DNA of 8,824 bases from JAVVPO01 sp036655715 (GCA_036655715.1 JAVVPO010000091.1:1-8824); one strand, 5' to 3'; numbered from the stretch's first letter, positions 1-5,888 are shown. Notes: generated by a model from the sequence alone, not told the origin. Program-made: numbers and translations.

Positions 1-71
1 TTTCAAAGTTCATTTTTCTTTATTCATCAAGGCCTTAGCCTTGTTTTTGTTAGCTGCTGTTTCGCTGCTAC
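1..71 (-). other. Probable rRNA operon leader (5' part of the transcript)
   Basis: The predicted transcript from the promoter at 72-107 is AT-rich and non-coding. It contains a compact 6-bp hairpin, CAAGGC-TAAG-GCCTTG (44-29), and ends at the window edge with TGAACTTTGAAA (12-1). This resembles the 'TTCTTTGAAAACT'-type motif seen ahead of rRNA genes in Firmicutes, where boxA antitermination signals lie. The rRNA gene itself is outside the window, so this rests on the leader motif and promoter strength only. Confidence 0.45.
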
Positions 72-107
72 TTGACTTATTATGCACTATCAGCCTACAT
101 AAGTCAA
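72..107 (-). promoter_or_regulatory. Strong promoter, probably of an rRNA operon reading left out of the window
   Basis: On the minus strand a -35 box TTGACT (107-102) and a -10 box CATAAT (84-79) are exactly 17 bp apart, behind an A-rich stretch (108-135) that could act as an UP element. A perfect 9-bp inverted repeat, TTGACTTAT (72-80) and ATAAGTCAA (99-107), frames the promoter. A weaker second promoter is possible upstream on the same strand (TTGTGT 195-190, TATAGT 171-166, 18-bp spacer). No coding frame starts downstream before the edge, and the leader looks like an rRNA leader. Boxes and spacing are seen; the rRNA assignment is inferred. Confidence 0.6.
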
Positions 108-241
108 CACCTTTTTTTAAGTTTTTTTCACTTTTGACTTTAGATTTCTTTAATCCCTTGATAATACTATATTTCACCTTTTAAATCTGACACAAAAAAT
201 TCACTACTCACTTATTATCTCTCTAATCCATTTGATTTATA

Positions 242-529
242 CTAGAAATTTATTATTTCTACTTCTATATCCGATATATTAGCTTCTGTATTACCTTCTA
301 TATAATCTATGACTTGATTAATCATACTTTCTACAACCACTCTATTATTGCTTACTTGACTCAAACCAATGATAATCGTTTGATGTGTATCCAATTCTTC
401 TACTTCATTTATTGCAACATTAAACCTACTACGGACTTTTCCTATTATGCTTCTTACTACCATTCTTTTTTCTTTCAAGCTCCTTACCCAAGGTGCTATT
501 AATTTTATTCTAGCTATTCCTATTACCAT
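242..529 (-). CDS. DUF503 family protein (YlxP-like)
   Basis: A 95-residue protein of normal length for the DUF503/YlxP family. The N-terminal strand MVIGIARIKL, the SLKEKR motif at residues 17-22 and the segment RSRFNVAINEVEELDTHQ (33-50) match the family pattern, followed by an amphipathic helix (about 62-78) and a C-terminal strand IEVEIINF. The fold is a small ferredoxin-like alpha/beta domain. In Bacillus relatives the gene lies with nusA, infB and rbfA, but its biochemical role is not established, and here it stands away from that operon. The start is preceded by a purine-rich GGAGAAGGGA (541-550) at a rather long spacing of 11 nt. It lies 103 bp downstream of the zinc-ribbon gene with no clear terminator between, so co-transcription is possible. 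Confidence 0.85.
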   Translation of the reverse strand: MVIGIARIKLIAPWVRSLKEKRMVVRSIIGKVRSRFNVAINEVEELDTHQTIIIGLSQVSNNRVVVESMINQVIDYIEGNTEANISDIEVEIINF

Positions 530-632
530 TTATATCAGCTTCCCTTCTCCTTTATCAATTAAAAAAGCAGATATCACTTAGAAGGATGATTCCTCTCCCC
601 CTATAATACCCACTCTTCTATCATTATATTAA

Positions 633-1466
633 TCACTCTATAAAAGATATTTTATAATTTCCTTTACATTTATCAAATACAATCGTAACTTCTAGTTGTT
701 CATTCTTTTTCACCTTCACAGGTATTTTTTCTATTTGTGCATCTACGTATTTCTTTTCATAGATAACTTCTCCATCTATTCGTTTAATAGTCATTAATGC
801 TGTTCCTTCTTTGATATTAAACTGTGCTTGAATAGTATTTTCATCATTCCCTGACACTAATATCTTTCTTTCTTTTCCGGTCTTTCGGTCTACACTCTCA
901 TTTACTTCTTTATACTCTGTATTTTGAGAAGTTCCTGTTATCCCATTTAATTGTTCATGTATCATCTTTTGTTCTAGATTTTGTTGCATCACCCCAATCA
1001 CCTGCTTGCCAATTACCCCAAATAAAATTATCCCTACTATCAGGCTTATTAGGATCACTATAGGAATACCTACACCTTTTTCTGCCCCTACCTTATCTGC
1101 AATGTTATATTTCCCTTCTGTCATCTCATTCGCACAGAATGGACAAAACTTATCGTACTTTCCAGATAGGTTATTACAGCTATCACACAAACTTCCAAAA
1201 CTACTTCTACAATTAGGACAGAAATTATAAGTCTCTTTTACTTGTTCGTGACAATGTGAGCAATAAAGTATCTTTTCTTTTCCATACCTTATAATGAAGT
1301 AAAGGATAGCACCTACCAATCCAGGTAATATGATTACTATTATCATCCACATTACTCCACTTAAACCGTATTGCTCAGCATTTTTATATACTAGAACACC
1401 TACAATAATCTGAACCGCTAATATCATAATGCCTATTATCAGATATATTCCCAATCCAATTAGCAT
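633..1466 (-). CDS. Membrane protein with double zinc ribbon and extracytoplasmic C-terminal domain
   Basis: A 277-residue protein with three predicted membrane helices (about 3-26, 37-60 and 133-155). Between helices 2 and 3 lie two CxxC...CxxC zinc ribbons: C69/C72 with C83/C86, and C94/C97 with C108/C111. The positive stretch after helix 2 (RYGKEK) puts these ribbons in the cytoplasm and the C-terminal part (about 156-277) outside. That part has a polar helix, then a strand-rich segment (about 205-277) suggesting a small beta-sandwich. The zinc-ribbon pairs belong to the broad double-zinc-ribbon/DZR group, which gives no specific function; signalling or protein docking is conceivable. The start has AGAGGGA 4 nt upstream (GAGG at 6 nt) and its own promoter at 1502-1530. 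The function is not recognised. Confidence 0.8.
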   Translation of the reverse strand: MLIGLGIYLIIGIMILAVQIIVGVLVYKNAEQYGLSGVMWMIIVIILPGLVGAILYFIIRYGKEKILYCSHCHEQVKETYNFCPNCRSSFGSLCDSCNNLSGKYDKFCPFCANEMTEGKYNIADKVGAEKGVGIPIVILISLIVGIILFGVIGKQVIGVMQQNLEQKMIHEQLNGITGTSQNTEYKEVNESVDRKTGKERKILVSGNDENTIQAQFNIKEGTALMTIKRIDGEVIYEKKYVDAQIEKIPVKVKKNEQLEVTIVFDKCKGNYKISFIE

Positions 1467-1501
1467 ATCTTCCCTCTTTTCTACTGGTTTGCTTACATAA
1501 A

Positions 1502-1530
1502 ATTATACATCTAGCTTTCACAACATTCAA
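1502..1530 (-). promoter_or_regulatory. Promoter of the zinc-ribbon membrane protein gene
   Basis: The minus strand reads TTGAAT (1530-1525), 17 bp, TATAAT (1507-1502), which is 5/6 and 6/6 agreement with the sigma-A consensus. It is placed to give a leader of about 30 nt before the start at 1466. It lies just beyond the terminator hairpin that closes the rubrerythrin gene. Confidence 0.7.
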
Positions 1531-1550
1531 TCTATTCTATTCCACATAAA

Positions 1551-1578
1551 AAGCAGCAAGTCATATGACCTGCTGCTT
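1551..1578 (-). terminator. Terminator of the rubrerythrin gene
   Basis: AAGCAGCA (1551-1558) pairs with TGCTGCTT (1571-1578), continues across one A/C mismatch with GTC/GAC, and closes on an ATAT loop. On the minus strand the stem runs into TTTTTATG, a short U-tract. It lies 54 bp past the rubrerythrin stop codon. Confidence 0.75.
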
Positions 1579-1632
1579 CTGGGGAATACATAAGAGTTTA
1601 TTGTGTTGTTTAGGGAATTTATTATTTAAAAA

Positions 1633-2178
1633 TTAAGCAAAATATCTTTTTAATAGACCTTCGAAAGCTTTTCCATGTCTAGCTTCATCTTTAGCCATTT
1701 CATGAACTGTATCATGAACTGCATCTAATCCTAATTGTTTAGCTAATGTAGCTAATTCTTTTTTACCTGCAGTTGCTCCGTTTTCAGCAGCTACACGCAT
1801 CTCTAAGTTTTTCTTTGTTGAATCAGTAAGAACTTCTCCTAATAATTCAGCGAATTTTGCAGCATGCTCTGCTTCTTCGTAAGCAGCTTTTTCCCAGTAC
1901 ATACCAATCTCTGGATATCCTTCTCTATGAGCAACTCTAGCCATAGCTAAGTACATACCAACTTCTGCACATTCACCTTCGAAGTTAGCTTTTAATCCTT
2001 CAATAATTCTTTCATCAGTACCTTTAGCTACACCTACTACGTGCTCATCTGCCCATACTAATCCTTCATTTGATTGCTCTTTGAATTTGTCTGCCCCTAC
2101 TTTACAAATTGGACATTCAGCTGGTGCTGCATCTCCCTCATGAATATAACCACATACTGTACATACATATTTTTTCAT
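1633..2178 (-). CDS. Reverse rubrerythrin (NADH peroxidase-type, rubredoxin-first)
   Basis: A 181-residue cytoplasmic non-haem iron protein. The rubredoxin domain is N-terminal (C6, C9, C22, C25), followed by a ferritin-like four-helix domain. This is the swapped order that defines reverse rubrerythrins. Diiron ligands are visible as E69/E72 in the first helix, the ExxH pair E102/H105 and the ExxH pair E165/H168. Known clostridial members reduce hydrogen peroxide to water with electrons from NADH via a flavoprotein and rubredoxin-type centres, and are strongly induced by oxygen. The start is set by GGAGGG 8 nt upstream. A consensus promoter lies at 2264-2292 and a possible regulated one further upstream. 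The length is full and no key ligand is missing. The separate ferredoxin upstream could be a redox partner, but that is inference. Confidence 0.95.
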   Translation of the reverse strand: MKKYVCTVCGYIHEGDAAPAECPICKVGADKFKEQSNEGLVWADEHVVGVAKGTDERIIEGLKANFEGECAEVGMYLAMARVAHREGYPEIGMYWEKAAYEEAEHAAKFAELLGEVLTDSTKKNLEMRVAAENGATAGKKELATLAKQLGLDAVHDTVHEMAKDEARHGKAFEGLLKRYFA

Positions 2179-2263
2179 AATCTAATCCCTCCATAATTTA
2201 ATTTATTTTTTTATTTTATCTAGTATTTAATGTTAAGTAATAATTGTTTTCCGTTATGTCTTT

Positions 2264-2292
2264 ATTATACTTACTCCTCTATCTATTGTCAA
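2264..2292 (-). promoter_or_regulatory. Consensus sigma-A promoter of the rubrerythrin gene
   Basis: The minus strand reads TTGACA (2292-2287), exactly 17 bp, TATAAT (2269-2264), a perfect match in both boxes, with an A/T-rich upstream stretch. The leader to the start codon at 2178 would be about 80 nt and very A-rich. This fits an abundantly made protein. No clear PerR-type operator overlaps this copy. Confidence 0.88.
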
Positions 2293-2432
2293 CACTATTT
2301 CTATTCTTTTTTAAATTACTTTTAAATTATCTTTAGATTTACCTTACTAACTTTACAATATCTATAAATTAACTTCTTATATGCCATCTTTTCAGTTGAT
2401 ATCTTTCAGTTAATAAAGCCTTTCTTCTTTAT

Positions 2433-2462
2433 TATACTATTAGTATATACCTAGATAGTCAA
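2433..2462 (-). promoter_or_regulatory. Possible upstream promoter with a 7-1-7 palindrome
   Basis: The minus strand reads TTGACT (2462-2457), 17 bp, TAGTAT (2439-2434); TATAAT (2436-2431) at 20 bp is an alternative -10. The perfect palindrome TATACTA-T-TAGTATA (plus 2433-2447) covers the -10. Two 7-bp arms around one base is the geometry of Fur/PerR/Zur operators, though the sequence is not a standard PerR or Fur box. The rest of the 2293-2550 gap holds two near-copies of ATCTTTCAGTT (2386-2411) and no convincing gene. Confidence 0.4.
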
Positions 2463-2550
2463 ATCAACAATTTTGATTTTGTCACTCTCTAGTCTATTCT
2501 TACATCATTTTTTTATACCCCTATGCACTTTACAGTCAATGTTAAACAAA

Positions 2551-2582
2551 AAGATAGCCAGTTTATCTTAACTGACTATCTT
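2551..2582 (-). terminator. Terminator of the ferredoxin gene
   Basis: AAGATAG (2551-2557) pairs with CTATCTT (2576-2582). After one C/A mismatch, CAGTT (2559-2563) pairs with AACTG (2570-2574), with a 6-nt loop. On the minus strand it runs into TTTTTGTTTAA. It starts 4 nt past the ferredoxin stop codon. Confidence 0.85.
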
Positions 2583-2586
2583 CTGA

Positions 2587-2778
2587 TTAATTAATATCGA
2601 TTGCACTTACTGGACACCCATCTCTTGCATCTTCAGCTGCACTCTCTTCATCTGATGGAATATCCTCTGTTATTGCTTGTGCTTTATCATTTTCTTCATC
2701 CATACTAAACACTTCTGGACATACAGATGGACATAACCCACATCCAATACAAGTATCTTGATCTACTGTCGCTTTCAT
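2587..2778 (-). CDS. 4Fe-4S mono-cluster ferredoxin
   Basis: A 63-residue acidic soluble ferredoxin. C10, C13 and C16 (CIGCGLC) with the distant C55 (GCP) form one [4Fe-4S] site. C20, which would serve a second cluster in 2[4Fe-4S] ferredoxins, remains, but its partner cysteines are replaced by an acidic helix rich in D and E (about 38-53). This matches the single-cluster type (Desulfovibrio/Thermotoga-like), a low-potential one-electron carrier. The start is set by AAGGAGG 7 nt upstream. A TATAAT sits at 2836-2831, but no good -35 partner is visible. It has its own terminator, so it is probably a single-gene transcript. It lies between the rubrerythrin and EFR1-type genes, which suggests but does not prove a shared redox role. 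Confidence 0.93.
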   Translation of the reverse strand: MKATVDQDTCIGCGLCPSVCPEVFSMDEENDKAQAITEDIPSDEESAAEDARDGCPVSAIDIN

Positions 2779-2859
2779 CTCGTAACCTCCTTATTCCATT
2801 TCAATCTTTATTATTGACTGATTTAATATTATTATACCTATCTTACTCTACTCTTTTCT

Positions 2860-3096
2860 TTATTTACTTCTTAGATAATACTCAACTACCCGTTCTACCT
2901 CTTCTTTTACTTCTTTAAATCCATATCTAGTCTTTATATTATCTAACGTAATCCAACCACATCCACTATAAGTGTCTTTTATTTCTTCTTTAGTTACCTG
3001 CATCTTCTTCATAATATCTCGATACAAATATGTACTATTAATTATTATTACATTATTTTCTGTCTTATATTGTTTACTTTCTATTGATGATTTATT
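2860..3096 (-). pseudogene. Small reading frame, probably a gene remnant without its start
   Basis: An open frame of 78 codons runs on the minus strand from a TGA (3099-3097) to a TAA (2862-2860). The only ATG that leaves much protein is at 3012, giving 50 residues that begin MKKMQVTKEEIKDTY and end VEYYLRSK. The residues before that ATG (NVIIINSTYLYRDI) look equally protein-like, but no ATG or GTG with a ribosome binding site precedes them, and the ATG at 3012 has no Shine-Dalgarno either. It is best read as the 3' part of a gene that lost its 5' end, or as a small gene with an unusual start. I do not recognise the family. It lies 81 bp upstream of the ferredoxin start on the same strand. 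Confidence 0.4.
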
Positions 3097-3183
3097 TCAT
3101 TTTATGTGTTAGAATTCTATCTTAGGCTAGGCTAATCATATTTAATTTAACCTATTATGAATCTAACGAATAAGGTGAAGTAT

Positions 3184-3960
3184 ATGAAAACTACAATATT
3201 CTATTTTTCCGGTACGGGTAATTCCCTTTATGCCGCAAAAAAATTATCTAGTTTATTACCTGATTGTGAGCTTATGAATATCGTGACTTGCATACATGAA
3301 GATAAATTTAGTTGTGAAAGTGATAATATTGGGATTATCTGTCCGATTTACGCATTCGGGCTACCTACTATAGTAGATGATTTTTTGAAAAAGTTAACCT
3401 TTTCATCTAACTCCTATATATTTGCCATGCTAACTACAGGAGGTGGTAGTGCTGATCTTGGTTTCTCTATGATCCATCGCACACTCAAATCCAAAGGCTT
3501 AGAACTCAGTCACTCATCAACGCTTAAATATGTTTCAAATTATCACTTAACAGGTGGTGTTTATAGCCCTAATGACGCAAAAGCTCTAATAATATCTAAA
3601 GACAAAGATATTATTAACTTTTCAAAAGCTGTATCTACACGCAGGTTAACTATTGAAACTTTTAAGATGCGTTATTCTATTTATCTTTTCTACTTATTAT
3701 GGAAACATCTATATAAGAATAAAGACAAAAAATTCAAAGTAAATTCTAAGTGTATTCAATGCGATGTATGCGCCAAGGTTTGTCCCAATAATAATATTTC
3801 TTTAGATCTTGGGACTCCTGTTTGGAATGGCAATTGCCTAGATTGTACAAGCTGCATCAACAATTGCCCTATGCATGCTATTGATATAGGTAAGAAGAGT
3901 ATCGATGTACCTCTTTACCGCAATCCATTCATTGAATTGAAAGAACTATTCTACAAATAA
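3184..3960 (+). CDS. EFR1-family protein: flavodoxin-like domain fused to a 2[4Fe-4S] ferredoxin domain
   Basis: A 258-residue cytoplasmic electron-transfer protein. The N-terminal part is flavodoxin-like with the FMN phosphate loop FSGTGNS at residues 8-14 and further flavin-loop candidates near IYAFGLP (55-61) and TTGGGSAD (84-91). The C-terminal part has two full cluster motifs, CxxCxxCxxxCP at C190/C193/C196/C200 and C218/C221/C224/C228. This order is that of the EFR1 family, common in Clostridia; the physiological substrate is unknown. I chose the start at 3184 rather than the in-frame ATG at 3157 because AAGGTG (3172-3177) lies 6 nt ahead and the protein then begins directly at the first flavodoxin strand. 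No clear promoter is visible; AGGCTAGGCTA occurs at 3124-3134. It converges on the next gene through a shared terminator. Confidence 0.92.
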   Translation: MKTTIFYFSGTGNSLYAAKKLSSLLPDCELMNIVTCIHEDKFSCESDNIGIICPIYAFGLPTIVDDFLKKLTFSSNSYIFAMLTTGGGSADLGFSMIHRTLKSKGLELSHSSTLKYVSNYHLTGGVYSPNDAKALIISKDKDIINFSKAVSTRRLTIETFKMRYSIYLFYLLWKHLYKNKDKKFKVNSKCIQCDVCAKVCPNNNISLDLGTPVWNGNCLDCTSCINNCPMHAIDIGKKSIDVPLYRNPFIELKELFYK

Positions 3961-3989
3961 AAAGTAGGTGCCCATGGCACCTACTTTTT
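3959..3989 (+). terminator. Bidirectional terminator shared by convergent genes
   Basis: A perfect 14-bp stem (3959-3972 with 3976-3989) with a 3-nt loop has an A-run on the left and a T-run on the right, so it can terminate in both directions. The TAA of the EFR1 gene (3958-3960) overlaps the left foot. The TAG of the minus-strand gene (3983-3981) lies inside the right arm. Confidence 0.93.
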
Positions 3990-5453
3990 ATTTACCTCTA
4001 CAGATACATTTCCTATTCCAAATAAGGTTTGTATCTCTATTTGTTTTTCCTTTAATCTAAGAAGTACATTTTCTTTTTTATTATTTACTTCTTCTAACAA
4101 TATATTATTTTGATCATAATTATTAGCTTTACGTATCTTATCTATATCTGCTTGAAGCTTTTCTTTTTCTACTTCCTTCTGTTCAACAATAGCTCTTTTT
4201 TGTGTAAGTTCACTCTCTAGTGTTGCCATATCATTTTTATTTTCTTGTGATACTTCTACATAATAAGGTATTCCCTCTTCAGTCTTCCCTTTATAATACA
4301 CATCAAAGTTGAATACTCCTTGTGAATCCGGTTGACTAGTCGTTAACTTAATTCTTACTTTTTGATTACTTGGTTTGTAAGTCCCAAAAAACCAGCTTTT
4401 TTCTGGAATAGATGCTTCATACCGCCCATCATCATAATAATCCATGATATAAAGGTCCATAGACTTATAAGTTTTCATATTAATTAGCTGCAATTTTTTT
4501 GTATCCATTTCTGCCCTAACTGCCTCTATCTCTTTAGTCAACTTATCTACTTTACTTCTATTTTCACTAGTTTCTACATCTATTTTTTCTTTTACATTTT
4601 TAATATCTACTTCTTGCCTTTGCAGTTGAGTATATTGATCCCTTAACTGTTTAATACTATTATAGCTATTTGTAAAACTCGCATACTCTTGCGTAGTTAT
4701 TGCTTGTTTTTTATTAAGTACATCTACCCACGCATTTAATAAATCCACTTCTATTCCCTGTGTTTTTAATTCTGTAAACAACACTCTGTAAATAGCCTCT
4801 GGCTCTATTACATCTAACAATTTTAATGCCATACTATTTTCTGTAGCTAATTCCGGGAATTTCATAATCTCATAAATACTCACTATAAATTTATCCATAG
4901 GAAGCTTTGCCTCATACATGCTTGCTACATTATAAAGTTTATTTACTATATCTTGTGTAGGCTCCGGATCTTTACCGAAGTATTCTACCAATGCTAATTC
5001 AAAAGTATTCATATCCAATCTATTAAGATACTTATCTATTACATCACTTTTATTTCCCTTAGCTATTTCATCTATTATAATTTGCTGAGATGCAAAAAGT
5101 ATATCTTTCTCATTGTAAGCTGTTAATACTTTTTCCTTATCTCCTAAGCTTAAATAAGAAAAATACTTTTCAAAAAATACTGTGCTAATTTCCGACATAT
5201 CTTCAATTAAATAATCTAATCCACTCTTAAAATATACTTTTTGATGATTTTTTACTTCTTTAACTTCTTTTGCTAATACGTTCACCATTTTTTGAGTATC
5301 TTGTGTTATTTTATAGTAACTTATCTGTATTAAGCTCATATTGAATAATAATAGTACACAAATAACTACCCCTGCAGTTATTCCTATTACTAGCTTTTGA
5401 TTCTGTTCAACAAAATCTTTAAATTGATTCTTGAAATCATTTATTTTTTCCAT
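3981..5453 (-). CDS. Unknown membrane-anchored coiled-coil protein
   Basis: A 490-residue protein I cannot assign. Residues 1-20 are a short charged cytoplasmic tail and 21-38 a membrane helix. The rest is probably extracytoplasmic: it is polar and has no cysteine (the only one, C32, is in the membrane helix). A helical region (about 50-260) is followed by a coiled coil (about 265-325), then a strand-rich, aromatic segment (about 330-402, with DYYDDGRYE and KSWFFGTY), then a second coiled coil (about 405-475) and a short final strand. The two coiled coils could pack as an antiparallel hairpin with the beta segment at the tip. The start is set by AAGGAG 5 nt upstream. A TATAAT (5488-5483) with a weak TAGAAC -35 17 bp before it forms the likely promoter. 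It is divergent from the glycine-riboswitch transporter. Confidence 0.8.
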   Translation of the reverse strand: MEKINDFKNQFKDFVEQNQKLVIGITAGVVICVLLLFNMSLIQISYYKITQDTQKMVNVLAKEVKEVKNHQKVYFKSGLDYLIEDMSEISTVFFEKYFSYLSLGDKEKVLTAYNEKDILFASQQIIIDEIAKGNKSDVIDKYLNRLDMNTFELALVEYFGKDPEPTQDIVNKLYNVASMYEAKLPMDKFIVSIYEIMKFPELATENSMALKLLDVIEPEAIYRVLFTELKTQGIEVDLLNAWVDVLNKKQAITTQEYASFTNSYNSIKQLRDQYTQLQRQEVDIKNVKEKIDVETSENRSKVDKLTKEIEAVRAEMDTKKLQLINMKTYKSMDLYIMDYYDDGRYEASIPEKSWFFGTYKPSNQKVRIKLTTSQPDSQGVFNFDVYYKGKTEEGIPYYVEVSQENKNDMATLESELTQKRAIVEQKEVEKEKLQADIDKIRKANNYDQNNILLEEVNNKKENVLLRLKEKQIEIQTLFGIGNVSVEVNKK

Positions 5454-5482
5454 AAATTCTCCTTACAATCCTTATTACTTTT

Positions 5483-5511
5483 ATTATATAACGTATACGT
5501 TGTAAGTTCTA
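5483..5511 (-). promoter_or_regulatory. Promoter of the coiled-coil protein gene, with a palindrome in the spacer
   Basis: The minus strand has TATAAT (5488-5483) and a weak TAGAAC (5511-5506) with a 17-bp spacer. The spacer contains the perfect 12-bp palindrome AACGTATACGTT (5490-5501), a possible operator. The leader would be about 23 nt. Confidence 0.5.
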
Positions 5512-5512
5512 G

Positions 5513-5566
5513 CCTATATCCATAGTATCTTATCTGTCAGCAATTGTCGAGATATAGGATTTTTTT
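5513..5566 (+). other. Inverted repeat followed by a T-run
   Basis: CCTATATC (5513-5520) and GATATAGG (5551-5558) are perfect complements 30 nt apart, followed by seven Ts (5560-5566). It resembles an intrinsic terminator on the plus strand, but no plus-strand gene ends here. It lies between the two divergent promoters, just before the riboswitch promoter. Confidence 0.3.
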
Positions 5567-5569
5567 CTC

Positions 5570-5598
5570 TTGCATTTCATTCTATTTTTGTATACTAT
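5570..5598 (+). promoter_or_regulatory. Likely promoter of the glycine-riboswitch transcript
   Basis: TTGCAT (5570-5575), 17 bp, TACTAT (5593-5598), each box 4/6 to consensus. Transcription would start near 5605, about 14 nt before the first aptamer base. TATACT at 5591-5596 is an alternative -10. The call depends mostly on position and spacing. Confidence 0.45.
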
Positions 5599-5618
5599 TA
5601 CTTTATAAATTTTTATAC

Positions 5619-5795
5619 CCGGATGACGCTTTGTAGAAGAGTGGCCTATGGCCCACCGAAGGAGTAACGCTCTCAGGTACTTGGTATCAAGTGTAGACTG
5701 CATCGCCGACGGAACTCTGGAGAGACCTATTTTTAAGAATAGGCGCCGAAGGGGCAAGGCTTAATCGCTCAAACTCTCAGGCAAAAGGACAGGGA
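5619..5795 (+). promoter_or_regulatory. Tandem glycine riboswitch (two aptamers)
   Basis: Two glycine aptamers in series. Aptamer I (about 5632-5702) has P1 TGTAG/CTGCA, the core CACCGAAGGAGTAA and CTCTCAGGTA. Aptamer II (about 5715-5794) has P1 CTCTG/CAGGG, then GGAGAGACC, GCCGAAGGGGCAA and CTCTCAGGCAAAAGGACAGG. The leader CCGGATGA (5619-5626) and the linker CGACGG (5708-5712) can form the CCG/CGG stem and G-A pairs of the known leader-linker kink-turn, so the 5' end is complete. The core motifs match the glycine riboswitch class closely. The RNA precedes an alanine/glycine symporter gene, a known kind of target. The expression platform follows at 5796-5880. Confidence 0.96.
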
Positions 5796-5880
5796 TCATA
5801 ATAACCAGCTGAATATGCTCTATTTTTCCCTATCCCTTTTATTCAGAGATTTTTTTTATAAAAAATCAAAATAAAAGGAG
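5783..5880 (+). promoter_or_regulatory. Riboswitch expression platform (mutually exclusive stems, Shine-Dalgarno sequestration)
   Basis: CCTTTT (5835-5840) has competing partners. It can pair with AAAAGG of aptamer II (5783-5788), extended by TCCCT (5827-5831) with AGGGA (5791-5795). Alternatively, CCTTTTATT (5835-5843) pairs perfectly with AATAAAAGG (5870-5878), which contains the Shine-Dalgarno, stacked on a second stem GATTTTTT/AAAAAATC (5848-5867). A weaker stem CTGAATA (5809-5815)/TATTCAG (5840-5846) before eight Ts (5850-5857) could act as a terminator. Folded aptamer II would free CCTTTTATT and close the ribosome site, predicting glycine OFF control. Pairings are read from sequence; the direction is inferred. 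Confidence 0.6.
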
Positions 5881-5888
5881 ATATTATT

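Noticed and set aside
1006..1230. A 74-codon plus-strand frame inside the zinc-ribbon gene
   Set aside because: It is a shadow of the cysteine-rich and membrane coding sequence on the other strand.
2322..2387. A 21-codon minus-strand frame beginning MAYKKLIYRY in the gap upstream of rubrerythrin
   Set aside because: There is no Shine-Dalgarno before the ATG and nothing recognisable in the peptide; probably chance in AT-rich DNA.
2386..2411. Two near-copies of ATCTTTCAGTT as a repeat array or CRISPR
   Set aside because: Only two imperfect short copies are present, with no spacer pattern and no cas genes.
3157..3183. Upstream in-frame ATG for the EFR1-type gene
   Set aside because: The ATG at 3184 has AAGGTG at good spacing and begins right at the flavodoxin strand, whereas the upstream ATG has no ribosome site.
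5530..5757. A 75-codon minus-strand frame
   Set aside because: It is antisense to the tandem glycine riboswitch, whose structured sequence explains the region; the frame has no ribosome site.
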